Shown here piece after piece: positions 36,948 through 47,759 of a stretch of DNA of 64,000 nucleotides. A program made the translations under genes and the position numbers. Where the stretch lies: contig JAGEMR010000085.1 of the NCBI GenBank assembly GCA_021030915.1, positions 1 to 64,000 on the forward strand, given 5' to 3'. The notes below the pieces were generated by a model. That model was given only the letters and a program-made list of their open reading frames with translations. It was not told the DNA's origin and searched no databases. The DNA comes from Astrothelium macrocarpum (Eukaryota; Ascomycota; Dothideomycetes; Trypetheliales; Trypetheliaceae). Numbering within the stretch: position 1 is the stretch's first letter; every line of letters starts with the position of its first letter.

Positions 36948-37329
36948 GAAGATAATTAAAGAGCCAAAATAGAAGAACGAACTGGATAAAAGAGGAGGCA
37001 AGGTTTTATTGATAGATATGATCCGATTTCAAACAAATTCCCCAGGATAGATGACGGCGGAATACCAGCCGCCATATTTGTTGAAGAATTTTCGCTTAAA
37101 AAATTGATCGGAAATGATGATTTAAACAAATTCAGAATTAAATCAAATCCTGAATCTGATATTAAATTTGGCTGAAAAATGGGGAATTCCAGCGATAACT
37201 ATCCACGGTTTTAAAATCTACAATCTGATAGAACAATATTTTATAATGATAAAGAAAAGATAATACTATTTCCAAATCATTTCAAACGGGATCAATAATT
37301 ATAGAAAAGATATTCAAAAATAATCTGGG
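36948..37329. other. Spacer between coiled-coil gene and ABC pseudogene
   Basis: Contains short plus-strand protein-like fragments (for example NLAEKWGIPAITIHG at about 37170-37215) that may belong to a 3' exon or an unrelated remnant. Nothing definite. Confidence 0.3.
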
Positions 37330-39500
37330 CATCAATAGACCTCCCAATACAAATAGAAATTTCTTCCAGTGATTGGTTTTCTCTGACGATCATTGATTGT
37401 TATATAATTCATAATATCTTCTTTTTCTTTCAAATAATTTTGAATGGTTATTCTTTTCAATCATATTTTCGTCCTTTATGAAAATAATCTGATCCGCGTA
37501 TTGAATCATAGATAAATGATGTGTTATAATGAAAATTATACGTCCCGTAATCAATCTTTCAATCTGAATTATGACTTCTATTGACGAATCGATTTGGCTG
37601 ATCGCCTCATCAAATATCAGAATCTTTGAATTCCGAAATAATATTTATGCAATTATAAATTGTTACCTTTCATTTTCTGAAAATTTCGATCCTCCCTCTT
37701 CTATTATGATATTATATCCCCTGGGGAGAGATTCTATTCGGTTATATATCGCCGCCTATTTACAGACGCATTCGATTTCGCTTTTTGATACTCCCGGTTT
37801 TACATTCAAAATATTCTCAAAAATGGATACGTTAAAAAATCGTGATTCCTATAATACCATTTCCACGGCCTTATATAAATTATTCTAAATCACGAATTTT
37901 ATATCCTGATCGTCGATATTAATATATATGTCTTTATTTTTATAGATATCGAAAAATCGAAAAAGGAGTTTCATCAACGTTGATTTTCCCCCTTCATTTT
38001 TACCAATAATCGTAATCATTTCGCCGGCTATGACCTTGAAGAAAAAGTTCTTAATTATATACGACGTATCCATCCGAGAATTATAAAAGAAACTGACATT
38101 CTGAAATTTCACAAATCCCGTCTTAATTATAAGACTAGTCGCGTTCGGCGCGTCTCTAACAGACACCTTCAGAAGAAGGATTCGTATAAGCCATTCCGCA
38201 TCGGTCAATATGGCGGGAAAATTCTGAGAAAAGGCCATGATTCTTTTGATAGATCCTCGAAGAACCCGCCAAAATATGGCTCAAATAATGAAGTCATTGG
38301 TGGGTCTCGGACCATGGACAATCTATTTCAATACAAACAAAGAACCATCAATAAAAACGGCAATCATAATTGCTGATTGAACAATTTGGCCGAGAAAGAA
38401 ATGAAAGGTCTAGAAGGAATCTTTCGCCCTCAGATCGTCAATCTCGTATATCGTATATCTGACTTCTTATGAGATCTGATTATTATAGAATAATATTATT
38501 CAATTTAATATAAATTCGAATATTTTATTATGAATGACTAATTTTTTATTAATATAAATTTATTAAAAAGGTCTTATTTATGATATCAAATTCTGGCTAA
38601 TTTGAATATATAAAATTGTGAAAAAGAATATAAAAATTATTATATTAAATTCAAATGAAAAAAAAATATAAATTAATATTATAATAAAATCCAGAATTAT
38701 TATAATCATATTAATAAATAATATAAATAAAATCTGTAATAACAAATTCGAATCAATTAATTTCGCAATTTCGTCCGATTTTTTATTGAAATGAAAATCC
38801 GTAAAAAGATTTATAATATAATAATGATTTTTTATAAATTTCCGTATTAATATCAATTCTAATATTCTTCTGTATGATATTTTATAAAAAGCCCAATCCG
38901 GCGGGATTATCCAAAAATCATAATATAAATCAAATGCCGATTTATTTTTATGATATGACATGATATTTCATATTATTAACGACAATATCAAATTATTTAA
39001 TTGTTAAAATAGAAAAAAATCGGATGATAACAAATATAATAATAAAAATGACCATCCAGATTTATTTCCGCCAATTATTTCTCAAATAAAAATGAAATAA
39101 AAAAATAATAAAGATTTTCAGATTGGATTCAATAATAATATTAATAATACTGTCATTTTTCTGAAATTGATTATCATTTTTCTGTTTGTTATCGACGGTT
39201 CCGTACCGGATATTACCCGCTATTATATAAATTTTCGACGACGACCATGGCCAGCTGATATCAATAAATAGGATATAATAAACAAATTTATAAATCTGAA
39301 CTGCGATAATGAATAGATTCCGATTATCATCAATATCAATTCAGAAGGCAAATCAAAAATATAAAACGTAGTCAAGGATCCTTATACCGTTTCATATAAC
39401 GAAAGACTGAAATGAGACCATATAATAGCCGATGATAATAAATAGATAGGCGGATTCCGATAAAAATATAGAATTGGAACTTTAAAATCCAGAATTAGGA
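37330..39500 (-). pseudogene. HMT1/ATM1-type half ABC transporter, RIP-inactivated
   Basis: One minus-strand frame (frames at 38578-38961 and 37885-38238 are in register) reads through a transmembrane half-transporter and its ATPase. Membrane region (39500-38300): long hydrophobic segments plus TDFHFNKKSDEIAKLI, the position of the DFHDSKxSGE loop of heavy-metal-tolerance transporters. ATPase: FVKFQNVSFFYN, Walker A IGKNEGGKSTLMKLLFRF, then GSKFSENER where LSGGE/Q-R is expected, Walker B SKILIFDEAISQIDSS and H-loop IIFIITHHLS. HMT1-type proteins export glutathione or phytochelatin conjugates into the vacuole or across mitochondrial membranes. Many transition-type stops. The plus-strand frame at 37571-37888 is antisense. 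Confidence 0.78.
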
Positions 39501-39659
39501 CTTTTAATTAAACGGATTATAATTTATTTCTGGAGATTTTTTTATCATATAAAAAATCTAATCATGTAAATAAATTATTATTAGCGACGGTAATATTTTA
39601 TCAGAAATATTCGATTAATGATGGTTTGGATCCGGCGGTATAATGGATCCATTCAATTT

Positions 39660-39990
39660 ACTATTGGAGAAGTAAAAATTTATTCACTATTATATTTCAG
39701 ATACACAATTTACTACTGAAAAGTGGATCTCGTCCAATTCATAAAGTAGGCAATAGCGCACTTATTGGCTATCTCATCCACAGCAGCAGAGGCCATAGCA
39801 GCTCGCGTGACATATAAACAGTATATTTTTCCAATTCTCTTCCTCCTTTTTACCATTTCCTCCTCAAATTATTGAACCTCTCTATTCTAATCTCCAGTTT
39901 CAGTTTTATCTTCTACCTTTATTCCTGTCTTCAGTTCATTCAATTTCTTCTATTATTTCTCATTATATTCCCAGTTTTTATTTTGTCATT
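39660..39990 (+). promoter_or_regulatory. Promoter and pyrimidine-rich 5' leader
   Basis: ACATATAAACAG at about 39820 is a plausible TATA box. It is followed by a roughly 170-base C/T-rich leader running to the ATG at 39991, typical of fungal core promoters and 5' UTRs. Composition is clearly less AT-mutated than the DNA to the left. It could equally be the 3' half of an LTR driving a retroelement gag. Confidence 0.4.
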
Positions 39991-41199
39991 ATGACTGATA
40001 TTCAGACTACAATTCACCCAGGTTCTGGCTCGATTATTATTGGTATTTCTGATGGAGATGATAATAATGAAAATGGTAATGATGGAAATGATTGATGAAA
40101 TGGTGATAACGGCAGACGTCGAATACCTTCTTCTATTCGCAATATTATTTTCTGAAATTATAAATTTTCTATTATAATTAAATCATTTAATTAATAATAT
40201 CAATTGAAATTCGGTATAATTTTATTAGATTTGAGAATTTTCAGTAGACGTTCAGCCAATTTCGAATAAAACGTGAAATTGGTATTTCTTTTTCTGAATA
40301 GATGGAATCTTTTTTTGATGGCGTTATTCATTTTATTCATATTTCTGACTTTTTTCGCCCCGATCTGACTCGCTGGGATACCACTAAATATTCAGATTAT
40401 CTGATCTGTCTTTTCTATACTATCTCTGATATCTCTATTCGATTCTTTCAGTCTTATAATGATAATTACGGCGTTCAAAAGAATCCTTTCGATTCTTACC
40501 TGATCGTCATTTATAACCGCTCTTCTGACGAATAAAAAATCAATTTCAGAAATGATATTTATCTGAATTGTCTTTTTGATAATAATAAGAATAAATATTT
40601 TTTTTATAAATAATTCTTTATCGTAATTATTTTATTTGATAATTAATATAACGATTTCAGCTGCCGACAGTATTTAACGGCGAATTCGATCAGATCTTCT
40701 AGGTCCGCGAGGCCGTGGTGGCAGTCGTATTCGACCTTTGCCTCCTGTACAGCCTTCCCAAAATCGGATAATGGTTCGATATACAAAAATACGTGATCAG
40801 ATATTATAACTCTTTTATAATTTTACCGATCAAATGCGGCAAAATCAGACTGATCATAACGTCGAGATTCTTGTTAATTATTTTATTGGAATTTTGAACG
40901 CCTTGACGGAAGCAAATATACGTTATAACTGGGCTACCGGCAGAATTCGTACGCGTATTCCAATTCCAATGCGCGATAGAACGGCAGCGACTTCTGGTCA
41001 GACTTTCTCTCCAACGCCTAAAGCGAATCCTGCCAGTATGATGTCTTTTTCGACTCGCATCCCAACACGTTTGATAGTCACGCCTGGAATTCGTCATTTA
41101 TATAGACAAGTGTCGTCGCCTTCGGCAGTGTCGGAAACATCTGGCGGAGAAGAAAAGATAGAAAGGTCTGAAATGGAAAAATCTGAATCAGAAGAATAG
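39991..41199 (+). pseudogene. Decayed multi-exon gene of unknown function
   Basis: The ATG at 39991 starts an acidic, Asn/Asp/Gly-rich region (IGISDGDDNNENGNDGND) with in-frame TGA codons. Protein character then changes frame after TTTTCAG at about 40243, giving an aromatic segment, SFFDGVIHFIHISDFFRPDL and RWDTTKYSDYLICLFYTISD (40302-40535). After a second likely acceptor (CGATTTCAG, about 40660) comes an Arg/Gly/Pro-rich part (GPRGRGGSRIRPLPPVQPSQ) leading into the open frame 40834-41199, which ends in an acidic Ser/Glu tail. Two introns are inferred from the CAG acceptors. No family recognised; Gag-like function is possible given the leader and the basic RG/P-rich region. Confidence 0.45.
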
Positions 41200-41391
41200 C
41201 TGATTTTGAAGTCTCGGCCGGATAATTTAAATGGGATTTGCTAATAATTGGTCCGGCATCTAACTGGTGGCTAACTCTTGATTCTTTTACTTTTTATGGT
41301 GGCTTCTATTAGCTTTTTTAATGAAATTTATGATCTATTGGATAAAGGAAATTTTGAAGGAATGATTAGGACCATGGCTGCGCCTTTTGGC

Positions 41392-42230
41392 TCAAGATAC
41401 GTCTATTTCGCAGGTTGTGTCTTCCAATATCTCTTTCTCGCTCGTCGATTCTCTGCGATGGAATTCAGAAGCGAGAGGAATGGCGGTCTCTAGGGCAATA
41501 TCGCCTCTGTTCGTCGGAATACCTCCTATAAAAGATTCGTTAATAATCATTATATCTGGGTTGGCCGGCCCAGATATACGTCGCGGAAATCTTGTAGGAG
41601 TGGTTGGGATCATATCATCGCTCTGGATAGATTCCTCGTGGCTGGAAATCGGAGGATCTCGGGGGTCGATATCCATAGAACCAAGCCCATCGGGGCTGTC
41701 GTCGCCGGTAGGTTCCTCTACAAGAGGGCGATGTTGAGATTGTGTCTGCCGATGATCTGATAATGTTTGCCAAATGTCTGCCGATGCTGTCCTCGGCACA
41801 GGCTTTTCGTCCTCGGGTGGCCCGTCGGCCATCCGCAGCTCAGGGGTATAGGACGTCTCCGGTACCCTCTCTTGTACATTCTGGCAGTCATCTACTACCG
41901 ACGGATGGTGGGATCCATCGACCATCCATCCGTTATGAGGATCTTGTCATAATCTTTCATCTTCTTGGCGCGCCTTGACTTGGCCTCCGACATCTTCCTT
42001 CTTTATCAAGACCTGCATATCCTTATACAATTCACGCTATTCGCGCGTTTTGATTTGTGTCTGTAAAATGGCTCTTTATGTATTCTTCATATGATTCCTT
42101 GGGACTTGGGCCAATTCGTCGAAATTTGGCAGCAGTTTTATCCCTTCTGCGTCCAGAACAGCGTCTAACTCTGAAATTGAAACAGCGATATCACCTAGAA
42201 TGGCTTCTTTAGACCTAGATCAGAATTCTG
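41392..42230 (-). pseudogene. Acidic Ser/Pro-rich decayed frame
   Basis: On the minus strand a frame open for 177 codons (41925-41392) continues upstream to about 42230 with a few transition-type stops. Upstream it is helical (SELDAVLDAEGIKLLPNFDE, then a charged RELYKDMQVLIKKED segment). The 177-codon part is low-complexity, rich in Pro, Ser, Thr, Asp and Glu (EEPTGDDSPDGLGSMDIDP; TPTRFPRR), as in disordered regulatory proteins. It lies just downstream of the gypsy integrase on the same strand, so it could be a third ORF of that element or a neighbouring host gene. Not recognised. Confidence 0.4.
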
Positions 42231-42381
42231 TGATATCCTTGATATAACAAACGATCAATTTATTATAATTAAAAAGATATTTCATTATATTAATGTTTAT
42301 AATTTTGAATTGATAAATTCTCAGCGAATGTTGTTTTATAATTTGATATGATCCTGTCCATTAAGGCTGGAATTTCGTCTT

Positions 42382-45300
42382 CTATTTATTACGAATAAGA
42401 ATCCAGTTATCGATAATATAACGTTTTCTTATCTCCGGCTGTATTTTATCCTTTAGAATGAGACCGGCGAGAATAGCACTTTCAAATAATAAATTATTGG
42501 TATGATTTCTGATATGATATACACATTTAAAATGAGATTTAAGATTAATATCTGAATTATCTGATCCTATTAAATCATCTGATAATTCAGATATATGATC
42601 ATATATTAAATAATATGGCGATTCTTTTATGACCGAATGCTTACGAATACGCGCCGCGAATAGTGCTACCGGAACGTACAAGTCCCAGTTATGAACACTC
42701 TCTCCGATATACATTTTTATCAATATTTCTCCCATCGTCCCATTAAACCGTTCAACCTTGCCATTCGTTTGTGGGTGGTAGGGCGTGGTTAACTTATGGC
42801 GGATCTGGATGATCTTAAGGAGGTGCTGGACGATTCGGGAATGGAACTGGATATCGTTGTCGGAATCGAGGACTCGAGGACAGCCGTAGTGGAGATATAT
42901 CTCTTCATAAATAAAATTAGCAATTTCTTCTGCTTCTGCGGTTTTGCAAATTCTCGCGAGCGGCCATCCGATGGCGTAATCGATAACAGTGATAATCCAT
43001 CGATTTTTATTTGGCGTTATTGGCAGAGGTCCGATGAGGTCTATTTCCCATTCCCCAAATAGATTTGGGTTGATATGGTGGAATTTCTATTCCAACGGTT
43101 GTGGTCTACGGTGGGAATTCAGCTGGCATTCGCGATATTTAATGGCGAAGTCAGTGGCGCCCTTATTTATCGATGGCCACCAGCCGTGTGGTTCTAAAAT
43201 ACCTAATATACCTGAATAACCAAAATGACCATACTGCCGGTATAATCGCTTTAATAGATCATTTCGATAAAACGGAGCGATATAAGGTACTGATGTTGTA
43301 TCATTTGGATCAGTTTCGGAATCGAATTTCCGCCTCAGCTGGCCGTCAATATTTAGGAAAAATGACCTCATCTTATAAGGATTAATGCGCCCTCGTAGTT
43401 TCTTCGGTGGCTTCCTTCCGTCCTTCAAGTAATCAATCATCGCCTGAATCAATCCCTTCTTGGTGATTTTCTCAGGTAACAACGTCAGGAACCCGACATT
43501 CGCAGGACCTTGACCTGGGAAGTCTGGGCGCCGGTACCACGGCTTCGCTGCTCTTCCGGTAATGTATATCAAGATCCCATTACTGGAATTCTTCGATCCA
43601 ACATACCAGTTATTTGGACGGATTGCGCAAGGTTTTTATATACTTAAGACTTTCGTGGTCCGTCAATACGACCGTGTGTTTATTATCGATATAATTTCTA
43701 AAAAATCAGGGTGCTTTTTTAATCGCCAACAATTCCTTCTCATATATTGGGTAATTTAGCTCGGCGTTATTCAGTTTACGGCCATCAAAAACTATTGGAT
43801 GTAATTTTCCATTTTCTTTCTTCTGCCATAGGGTCATCCCGATCGTCTATTCGGAAGCGTCAGTCTCGATCTGGAATTTTTTCGCGAAATCTGGTTGAAT
43901 TAGAACGGGAGTTATGATAAACGTATTTTTAAACTTCTTGAACGCGGTAGTACAACCAAAATTCCATAAAATTTGACGGTATTTATTTTTTCAACGGCCT
44001 TCGTCGGGCTTTTTTAACAGATCGTATAATAGAACGGCGGTTTTGGCAAAGCCTTTAATAAAGCGTCGATAATAGGAAGCGAGACCCAAAAACTGTCGTA
44101 TTTGGTGGATTATTTTTGACATAGGCCATTCGAGAATCGCTTTAATTTTATCGAGCATTGGACAAATTTCTTTTTGACGAACAACATGTCCACCGAATTC
44201 AATCTTTTCAATTCCGATATAACATTTCTACGATTACGCGTAAAATTTCTGACCGTGGAATATTTTGAGAATTTGGCGGAGATGAATTTGATGCTCCTTC
44301 AATGTATTTGAGTATATCACAATATCATCGAGATAGACGAGGGCGAATTTGTAAAAAAATGGTCGGAGGGTGTCATTCATGAACGTTTGGAAGGTCGAAG
44401 GAACGTTCGTAAGACTGAAAGGCATAACAAGAAATTCGTATTTATCTTGCCGCGTGTTAAAGGCGGTCTTAAGAATATCTTTGGGGTCTATCCGAAACTG
44501 CCAGAATCCAGAGGTGAGGTCGATCTTGGAGAAATATCGAGCGTTGCCGAAAGTATCAAGACATTCTTGGATTCGCGGTAATGGATGTATCCTTACGTGT
44601 TACATCGTTAAAAGCGCGGAAATCCATACACATCCGCCATTTACCATCTGGCTTTGGTACGAATAATACTGGATAGCCCCATTCGCTGTAGGATTCGCGG
44701 ATCAATCCTTTATCGATGAATGATTGGACTTGGCGAGTCTGCTCTTCCAATTATACGTGCGATAGATTATATACGGGTAGATGGATAGGTCGAACATCGT
44801 CGGTATCGATCTTATAGCTGTATCTTCGATCAGGCGGCAGCTCTTCCGATAGGCTGTCGCGGAAAATGTCGTCATATTAATGGATTATCTCATTTAATTC
44901 AGAATATGGGCTGATAAACAATTCAGGTTATAAAATCTCCTCGGTTTTATAAATCAGGAATATTCGCTAATATAAATCATTTTAAACGAGATCATAATTC
45001 TATAAGATCAAATCTTTCATTATCTTTATATCTAGGTAGAGATTAGAAAGGACATTCTTTATATTTTAGCGGTTTTTTAATAGCGATATTATTTATTCTA
45101 ATTGTTGTTTGTTGTCCTGTTTTTGCCGCTCCAACTGCCGTTCAAACTGCCCTTCCATATATTGCCTCTGCCGTTCCAATTGCTCCTTATAATCCTGTCA
45201 TTGCTACTCCAATTGCTTTTTATTATTCTGTCTTTGTTGTTCCATCTGCTGTCGTTATTATTCCATCTGTTGTAAAAATTTATCCATTTGCTTTTTCATC

Positions 45301-45700
45301 TTGGTCAATTGTAAGGCATTTGCAGATCGGCCAGGCAGTTTGAATCCTTCGTCCTGTGAAGGGGGTTCTTGAGAATCCTGCTGCGATCCCATTTCGTCGA
45401 GGGACATGTCAGACGTAGCGAAAGATAGTCCTGTCCGCTGAACAGGCGATGGTAAATATGCAACAGCCTCTTTGATTCTCTTTCGATGTTCTTTGGCAAA
45501 ATCCTCGAATAGATTAAGAGAGAAATTGTAGCCTCTATGCCTATATACATCATTATGAAGATTCAGGCTGGAAAAATCGATGGGATAATGATAGTATTCC
45601 AGTCCATCCGGGCGGTTTATTATTTTAATAACGAAATGGCCATAAAGCCAAATTCCGTCATAATCATACGATACAATATAAATAAACACTTCACCATAAA
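42382..45700 (-). mobile_element. Degenerate Ty3/gypsy retrotransposon
   Basis: Minus-strand pol is readable in pieces. Reverse transcriptase: SEELPPDRRYSYKIDT and SHV-stop-LEEQTRQVQSFIDKG, then WGYPVLFVPKPDGKWRMCMD, the MPFSLTNVPSTFQTFMND block and the YLDDIVIYS catalytic box (about 44300). Integrase: zinc-binding region with GHFGYSGILGILEPHGWWPS and KYRECQ (first Cys of CxxC now Tyr), then the DDE core with EIDLIGPLPI, HPQTNGKVERFNG and VPVALFAARIRKHS. The order RT-RNase H-integrase makes it Ty3/gypsy. Upstream, 45258-45689 encodes an unusual non-capsid-like segment plus a Gln/Lys coiled coil (about 45090-45300); the protease and CCHC knuckle are missing, so the 5' part is deleted or very divergent. 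LTRs were not found. Confidence 0.82.
45090..45689 (-). pseudogene. Gypsy-linked frame ending in a Gln-rich coiled coil
   Basis: A 143-codon open frame (45689-45258): an aromatic N-terminal part (DGIWLYGHFVIKIINRPDGL, EYYHYPIDFSSLNLHND), a KEHRKRIKEAVAYLP helix, a Ser/Gln/Pro linker, then KMKKQMDKFLQQME. After the stop, the frame continues as QQMEQQRQNKK-type coiled coil for a further 55 codons with CAA/CAG-to-TAA/TAG stops. It directly precedes the gypsy reverse transcriptase and could be its divergent Gag, or a host-gene fragment captured upstream. Only about 100 bases separate the coil from recognisable pol. Confidence 0.45.
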
Positions 45701-46001
45701 ACTCTTTTATACGACCAGATTCAGTAGAATGAAAAATTTTCTGATAAAGGCTGATGATAATTTTTATTATTATATTAATATTATGTATATTTTATCGATC
45801 GATTTTATTTATTCCGATTTCGCCTGTCTTCATTTCATAAATCAAGAATAAAAAATAAATCATAAAAATAAAATGAAAAGATTTAATTGATTGAATATAA
45901 TTATCGAATTTATTAATCTCATTATCATCAAAAATTATTTAAAAAAAATCAATAATGATTTCGGGTTTGGATATTGAATTATTTATTATTGTATATTTAT
46001 T

Positions 46002-46520
46002 CTATAACGCACCGAGGTCTTCGCCAATATAATCGTATTCTAGAATACCGAGAATGAAGAGATTTTCTGGAGATGGTATGATCCAAGGCATCACATCTTT
46101 TTGAATTCGAAATTCATTACGATGGCGAACACGCTTAAGGATTTGGGAGAATTGTTCATCAGTAAAAATTGAAGATTTGACAATATTGCAGTCGCCTTGG
46201 AGGTATTTTTCGCAACGAACGATATTCTCTTTTCGAATTAAATCCGAAATATCTATAAAAATACCATATATTTCCATACGTACGAGGACTGAGGACCGGT
46301 GTGTAAATTCGCTCTTTCTCTTATTTGACGAAATCTCAGGTATCTCACTGACTGTTTGACCAAAATCTTTTGGCCAATATGAATTTTCCGCCCAGAAATC
46401 GACAGGATCAGCTGCGTTTGTATTTATATCTGCTTCTTCTGGCTTATACTCCCCCTATTCTGAATGCGCTGTAGGTCTTTCTTCAGTATAGGTTTTGTAA
46501 GAAATGGTCTTCTTCCTTTG
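46002..46520 (-). pseudogene. Nearly intact frame of unknown family
   Basis: About 170 codons with a single stop, in a region much less mutated than its surroundings. The open C-terminal 91 codons (46277-46002) read like a folded domain: GIFIDISDLIRKENIVRCEK, SSIFTDEQFSQILKRVRHRN and PWIIPSPENLFILGILEYDY. Upstream it continues in frame with FWAENSYWPKDFGQTVSEIP and an acidic Thr/Glu-rich stretch. I believe this belongs to a conserved fungal family but cannot name it. A rightward start is not defined. Low stop density suggests recent duplication or escape from RIP. Confidence 0.45.
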
Positions 46521-46529
46521 ATTTCGTGA

Positions 46530-47759
46530 TAATTATTTATGAGAAATGATTGACGATGGTAATGGTAGTTGTTGTTGTATTTGGCTTCCTCTCGTCTTTT
46601 GAAATGCTTGCAATCGAATATTTCTGCGAAGGGGTATTATATTTTTAGGATTCAAAATATGGCAGGGCCGTTTCATTATTCAACGTCAGTCCAAATCTTT
46701 TTTTAAATTGGAGATTTATCATTGATTTATAAAATTCCGTTTTGATACGGTCTCTTTCGTTTGACCATTATATATTATTGTGAAAGGTAATATTGTTGGG
46801 AAGAAATAGAAATGATATTTCAAATAACCGCCTATTAATGCCAAAACTTCTAATATGAACCAGTGTTACCGCGTCATATGGATCTAGAATTCAGCCGATC
46901 CTTATATCAGAAGGGAGATAAATTAAAAAAATAAAAAATAATATAAGAAGGATACTGAGATCATCAATAATAGTCATGCGCAGGATTCATATATAGGTAC
47001 ACCGACATACTAATAGTCGATCCGGACGCTGATTGATTAATTATATTTCTAAAATAAATGAAATATATAATAATATTTTCTATTTCATACCGAAATCTAA
47101 TAAAACGAAAATATTTATATAAATATTGAAAGATTTATGATTTTATAATTAGATTCTTTTTAAAATATTTTAAATAGAAATTTAAAAAGATATTATTAAT
47201 CATCATTTAATTTATTCAAATAAAATAAAAGAATTAAAAATTTGACCTTTTAAAAAAAGCCATTAAATTAAAATTGTCATAATTTATAATAATATAATAT
47301 ATAAATTATTATGAATGAATATTAATTATAAGAATTCTTTCAAATTGAATTTTTTGATATTACCAAATTTTAATGATATCGTCGATATGGTCAAAATCTG
47401 ACCCAATTTTTCGAAGAATATATAATGGCTGCTGGGGTATGATAAAACGATAATCCTCCATTATTTGATATTCTAGACAAATCTGTACTATACTGTATTT
47501 CTTTAATATCATAACATTAATGAATAATCCAATATATCGCGAATTTAGCCGTATGAAAGAGGCGTCACGTTTTTAATATAAGAATTTAATATATATTAAA
47601 TTATTGACGTTAAATTATATCAATATTGAATCAATTATATTTAAAATATAAATTATATCTAAATTATCCAAATTTATGATATATTCTTTCGAAAATTATG
47701 AATAAATGAAATTATATAATTCATTGAAAAATGAATTCATATTCTAAAATATATATATT
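46530..47759. other. AT-rich stretch without a supported gene
   Basis: 46530-46900 is of moderate composition and may hold the 5' part of the frame at 46002-46520. From 47000 to 47760 it is nearly pure AT. Nothing else is supported. Confidence 0.4.

Noticed and set aside
37571..37888. 105-codon plus-strand frame
   Set aside because: It is antisense to the ABC transporter ATPase region containing the Walker B and H-loop motifs.
44370..44666. 98-codon plus-strand frame over the gypsy element
   Set aside because: Antisense to reverse transcriptase, which has clear motifs on the minus strand.
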